Of a stretch of 64,000 nt of DNA, positions 63,825 through 64,000 are shown piece after piece. Location of the stretch: NCBI RefSeq assembly GCF_001279585.1, contig NZ_LGEC01000148.1:97120-161119 (forward strand), written 5' to 3'. A program made the translations under genes and the position numbers. The notes beneath the pieces were generated by a model. That model made no database searches. It saw only the letters and a program-made list of their open reading frames with translations, and had not been told where the DNA came from. This DNA is from Nocardiopsis sp. NRRL B-16309. GTDB taxonomy: Bacteria > Actinomycetota > Actinomycetes > Streptosporangiales > Streptosporangiaceae. The number at the start of each line of letters is the position of its first letter. The first letter of the stretch is position 1.

Positions 63825-64000
63825 GTGCTCCCACCGTCTCCCGCCACATCGCTGCAAGCCTCGCACAGTCGCGGTGCGGGAGTCCACCCGTGAGCTGGTC
63901 GAAGGCCCCAGAAGCACCCACGGATCGCAAGCCGGACCGGTCCGGAACGGTGGTCGCGGGCACGGAGACGGGCGACGGTGGCAAGGGCGGGGGCACCCAC

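Overview
The window is chromosomal DNA from a high-GC Gram-positive actinomycete. The evidence is very high GC, frequent GTG/TTG starts, F420-dependent oxidoreductases, a SAM-IV riboswitch, a phosphatidylinositol-mannoside gene set, a conservon (CvnA-D type) and the actinobacterial order pdxS-pdxT-yebC / ruvCAB-yajC / apt-relA. A Nocardiopsaceae/Streptosporangiales-type organism fits, but that placement is inference. I see no rRNA, tRNA, transposase, prophage or CRISPR array.

Layout. 0-9.4 kb: a partial DNA polymerase IV gene at the left edge, a methyltransferase, then the minus-strand shikimate/translation block aroC, aroK-aroB-efp-nusB, a prepilin peptidase, an SseB-like protein, a MarR regulator divergent from yceI, and a DUF2470 gene. 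9.4-16 kb: a 910-aa membrane-anchored Ser/Thr kinase, an aldose epimerase, and a MobA-like/XdhC molybdoenzyme-maturation pair. 16-21.5 kb: riboflavin genes ribE-ribBA-ribH and a PH-domain gene behind an FMN riboswitch, then PAP2 phosphatase and rpe. 21.5-27.5 kb: DoxX, rsmB, fmt and a helicase-dead priA. 27.5-34.1 kb: a DinB-like protein, a DUF574-type methyltransferase, a SAM-IV-controlled class V PLP enzyme, DUF3870, a CoA-transferase/glutaryl-CoA dehydrogenase pair and an F420-linked enzyme. 34.1-40.8 kb: relA, apt, yajC, ruvB, ruvA, ruvC, with secD and secF missing from their usual place between yajC and apt.

40.9-46.9 kb is the accessory part. It sits exactly between ruvC and yebC, genes that are normally neighbours. 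It holds a four-gene operon of an NrtR-like Nudix regulator, a J-domain/kinase-like protein, a von Willebrand A (MIDAS) protein and a divergent adenylosuccinate-synthetase paralogue. A 39-bp dyad lies directly in front of it. Beside it are an unknown Trp-rich protein, an F420/PPOX protein and a perfect 62-bp tandem repeat. This operon is my main candidate for an undescribed system.

46.9-54 kb: yebC-pdxT-pdxS, then the membrane-lipid cluster HIT-pgsA-acyltransferase-pimA-LemA-like. 54-64 kb: a DUF885 peptidase, the complete conservon cvnA-B-C-D, a coiled-coil M15 carboxypeptidase, a degenerate FAH-like protein and a small CXXC-rich protein.
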